Positions 62,301 through 64,000 of a DNA stretch of 64,000 bases are shown piece after piece. The stretch covers positions 122,255-186,254 of the forward strand of contig NMRB01000281.1 in assembly GCA_002633025.1 (NCBI GenBank), given 5' to 3'. Source of the DNA: Notospermus geniculatus. Lineage: Eukaryota; Nemertea; Pilidiophora; Heteronemertea; Lineidae. Position numbers and translations under genes: made by a program. Positions within the stretch are counted from its first letter, which is position 1. Each line of letters starts with the position of its first letter. The notes beneath the pieces are model-generated. The model was not told the DNA's origin and did not search any database. It worked only from the letters and a program-made list of their open reading frames with translations.

Positions 62301-62717
62301 GCTAATCGCCAAAGGACGGCAGCAAAGTTCTAGCGGACCAATACACAACAGAAAATTCTTCTGATTGGTGCTCAGTCAAGCATTAATGGGTCCGCTAACC
62401 ATTGAATTGGACCGTAGTGACACCTACTGACTGACAGCTCCTACTATCTGACACAGGGTCGTCGACAGGCCAAGATGGCTGCGAGTTGCTATCGCCGAAA
62501 ACCTCACCAGCCACGCGAGTTGACGTTTACCTCATAACATAGGAAAAAATACACAACAAAATATGTTCAGGAAAAAACTCTGACCTACCTTCTGCAGGCA
62601 CCAAGCCTTACATCTTGCTTCAAATATCTGATCCTTGTAATGAATGTAGTCAATAGAAACCCCAGACTCCGCCAGGGCAACAGGTCCTTGGATGAAGTGC
62701 AAAATAAACCAGAACAT
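53360..62717 (-). CDS. Receptor tyrosine kinase with anosmin-like ectodomain and FGFR-like kinase
   Basis: Sixteen recognised exons: 62717-62589, 60981-60904, 60578-60540, 60342-60279, 59975-59710, 59174-59051, 58786-58691, 58467-58376, 57930-57753, 57444-57266, 57042-56841, 56442-56258, 55111-55041, 54885-54671, 54187-54050 and 53525-53360. Phases match throughout except one unresolved kinase-insert exon between 56258 and 55111. Signal peptide ([16 protein letters not shown]); cysteine-rich region with 13 Cys (36-123), including ARCKAWCLQ and CSECFRGC; fibronectin III domains about 127-233 and 238-345; TM about 377-401; P-loop GEGAFGRV 452-459; VAIK lysine 479; then [13 protein letters not shown] activation loop, TLGGCPYP and [12 protein letters not shown]; short C-tail. 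The kinase is intact and closest by eye to FGFR/VEGFR/Ret. The cysteine spacing and both fibronectin domains resemble anosmin-1. A single-pass plasma-membrane receptor; ligand unknown. Confidence 0.75.
53735..53925. repeat. Dispersed repeat, family F6 copy 2
   Basis: Same sequence as 49690-49872 in the equivalent intron of the full receptor gene. Confidence 0.6.
54426..54502. mobile_element. Foldback MITE, family F4 copy 3
   Basis: gggctttttggtctcgctcc at left, inverted ggagcgagaccaaaaccccg at right; absent from kinase copy 1. Confidence 0.7.
55210..55433 (-). other. Candidate kinase-insert exon region
   Basis: After an acceptor (TTTTTCAG, ending 55434) a charged frame reads [20 protein letters not shown] and stays open for over 60 codons. 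The same frame opens in copy 1. It would enter in phase 1, but the preceding kinase exon leaves in phase 0, and no strong donor was found; a 1-base indel between copies near 55290 argues that the exon ends before that point. It may be part of the kinase insert or intronic. Confidence 0.3.
58147..58364. mobile_element. Foldback MITE, family F2 copy 3, in receptor intron
   Basis: gcaccaaaatcacaggtgta at left against tgcaactgggatttttggtg at right, central agcaatgccgaccatcaaca. It ends 12 bases from the 58467-58376 exon. Confidence 0.7.
61880..62095. repeat. Dispersed repeat, copy 2
   Basis: Matches 1285-1505 with the same poly-G run and ccccaaacatgccatccg block. Located in the first intron of the receptor gene. 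Confidence 0.65.
62285..62455. repeat. Dispersed repeat, family F6 copy 3 (inverted)
   Basis: Reverse complement of the 49690-49872 repeat: agcggaccaatacacaaca and gtagtgacacctactgac match in inverted order. Confidence 0.6.
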
Positions 62718-63818
62718 CGCCACAAAAGATTACATGTACCGTATTTGAAGGAAATGCAACTTTTTTAGAACAAGAATGAAACACGGTGTCGATACAGAAA
62801 GATAAGTGTCACTTTCACATCTCTACATTGTAATGGTTTACTAATCCCTCGACTGGCCGACTCCCTTCAACCAGATACACGAGAAAAAAGGCTGATAGTC
62901 ACCTGACTGCATTCAAAGAAAGAAACTAATCTCAGAAATTCAACACAATACTTCGAACACATGAATTTATGAATCACATTACAATATGACGAAATTCCAA
63001 GAAACTTGGCTGACGGATAAAATTCTGTCTCCGATGTACTCTTGTCTGGTGATGTCATCACTTTACCAACACGTGGATTAACGCTGACACCGTCGACAGG
63101 AAACTGGCGCAACCAGGACCAGAGCAAGGGCGCACGAGGTTCAGGTGAAAATGCTAATGATGGTTGGTTAGATTATGCAAAAGGAGGAGTCCTTTTCTAA
63201 GGGCAGGTGAAGGATGCCTAAGTATGGAACGTCGTATCAATACATCCTACATTGCAAGTTGGGGAATGTCACGTGGCATTCAGGGATAGACATCACCGAC
63301 ATCGGAACCCTGTACAAAAAAGATAGGCCTACATAGTGAGTGATGTAAGTCGAGATTGAAATCACCCAAGGGCGATGAGTTGGACACATTGATGAAGCTG
63401 ACTCTCGTCCAAGATGCCCCTCGCAGCCCCAGTGTCATGCAAACATCGTGATAGCATATAAAAAGTGAACCAAACCAGTCTTGACTTTGACATCACATGA
63501 TTCGCATTGCAATGTCCGCAAGAAGACAACGGACAACTTTGTGTTGTTACAATACACATGTATACAGTCGAAGTCACTGCGAATAGGCAACAGATTTACC
63601 AGCGGAGAAAGTTCTAGGAGCGGAAGTCCTCAAACTTTAAGTCTAAGTGTGAGACACTTGTCTTTTGTTCAACACAAAATATAAATATCATCACACTTTG
63701 ACTAAGTTTGTTTATGAATCCAGGGGATTTTCTTCGCGTTCACACCAGTTAAAGGAAAGTACAGTACATGTATTAGAAAGTCTCCGATTTTGATACTAAC
63801 ACACTGCCACTGTTCGTC
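62718..63818. other. Upstream of the receptor; no exon recognised
   Basis: By position this holds the receptor promoter and the 3' UTR of the next gene. Short frames here have no recognisable domain. Confidence 0.4.
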
Positions 63819-64000
63819 TCATTTCTCTTCATTAAGCTGTTTTTCGTCTTCTGTTACTTCGTCCGCAGGGTCAGACTTGGCGGCCTCCGTCACCCACGCC
63901 GATTTGACATCAGTTCTGATGGTCAACTGCTTAGCGTCCTTTGCATCATCATACCACCTGATGACGAAAAACTGCAACAAAGATGCTGCCAGGCCCCAAA
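63819..64000 (-). CDS. C-terminal fragment of a probable membrane protein
   Basis: The frame enters from beyond the window end and stops at TGA (63821-63819). The last 60 codons read as a hydrophobic stretch (GLAASLLQFFVI) followed by RWYDDAKDAKQL, an acidic, lysine-rich tail and the ending NEEK. Codon use looks coding and there is no break. The pattern is that of a final transmembrane segment followed by a cytoplasmic C-tail, as in many multi-pass transporters. I cannot name the family from this much sequence. It is transcribed in the same direction as the receptor gene and lies about 1.1 kb upstream of its ATG. Confidence 0.55.
   Translation of the reverse strand, partial: WGLAASLLQFFVIRWYDDAKDAKQLTIRTDVKSAWVTEAAKSDPADEVTEDEKQLNEEK

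Overview
The window is eukaryotic, most likely from an invertebrate deuterostome and probably an amphioxus (Branchiostoma-like). That is inference from style: spliced genes with GT-AG introns, expanded K+ channel and receptor tyrosine kinase paralogues, very dense short foldback elements, frequent 'taggcctat' and 'tacatgta' motifs, and an apparent haplotype-type duplication next to an assembly gap (51571-52380). There are no operons, CRISPR arrays or bacterial features.

Layout. 1-9000: mostly non-coding and rich in foldback elements, with one small three-exon gene for a secreted basic cysteine-rich peptide (5207-6216, +). 9030-23765: a cluster of four two-exon Kv-type potassium channel genes, called here Kv-A (-), Kv-B (-), Kv-C (+) and Kv-D (-). 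All share one phase-0 intron between the T1 exon and the S1-S6 exon. Kv-B and Kv-C form a recent head-to-head inverted pair. All four have a charge-poor S4 and lack the first proline of the S6 PxP gate, while keeping an intact TVGYGD filter. 25307-46196 (-): a colmedin/gliomedin-type gene of 13 recognised coding exons, with a type II membrane anchor, furin site, collagen repeats on phase-1 symmetric exons, and a single-exon olfactomedin domain; its first intron is about 10.5 kb. 48583-55781: two near-identical copies of the 3' part of a receptor tyrosine kinase, separated by the gap. 53360-62717 (-): the full receptor gene. 63819-64000 (-): the C-terminal end of a further gene running off the window, with a hydrophobic segment.

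Main discovery candidate: the receptor reads, on one continuous set of phase-compatible exons, as signal peptide, a cysteine-rich module resembling the N-terminus of anosmin-1 (KAL1), two fibronectin III domains that also resemble anosmin, one transmembrane helix and an FGFR-like tyrosine kinase. Anosmin-1 is a known extracellular modulator of FGFR1 signalling, so this would be an anosmin-like module fused in cis to an FGFR-like kinase. I do not recall this architecture as described.

Other themes are patchy nucleotide identity among the Kv paralogues (suggesting gene conversion), a CACTG-terminus MITE with a dated empty site in the Kv-B/Kv-C pair, and foldback insertions that distinguish the two kinase copies. 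All exon models come from splice signals, phase and family resemblance by eye; no alignment or transcript data were available.
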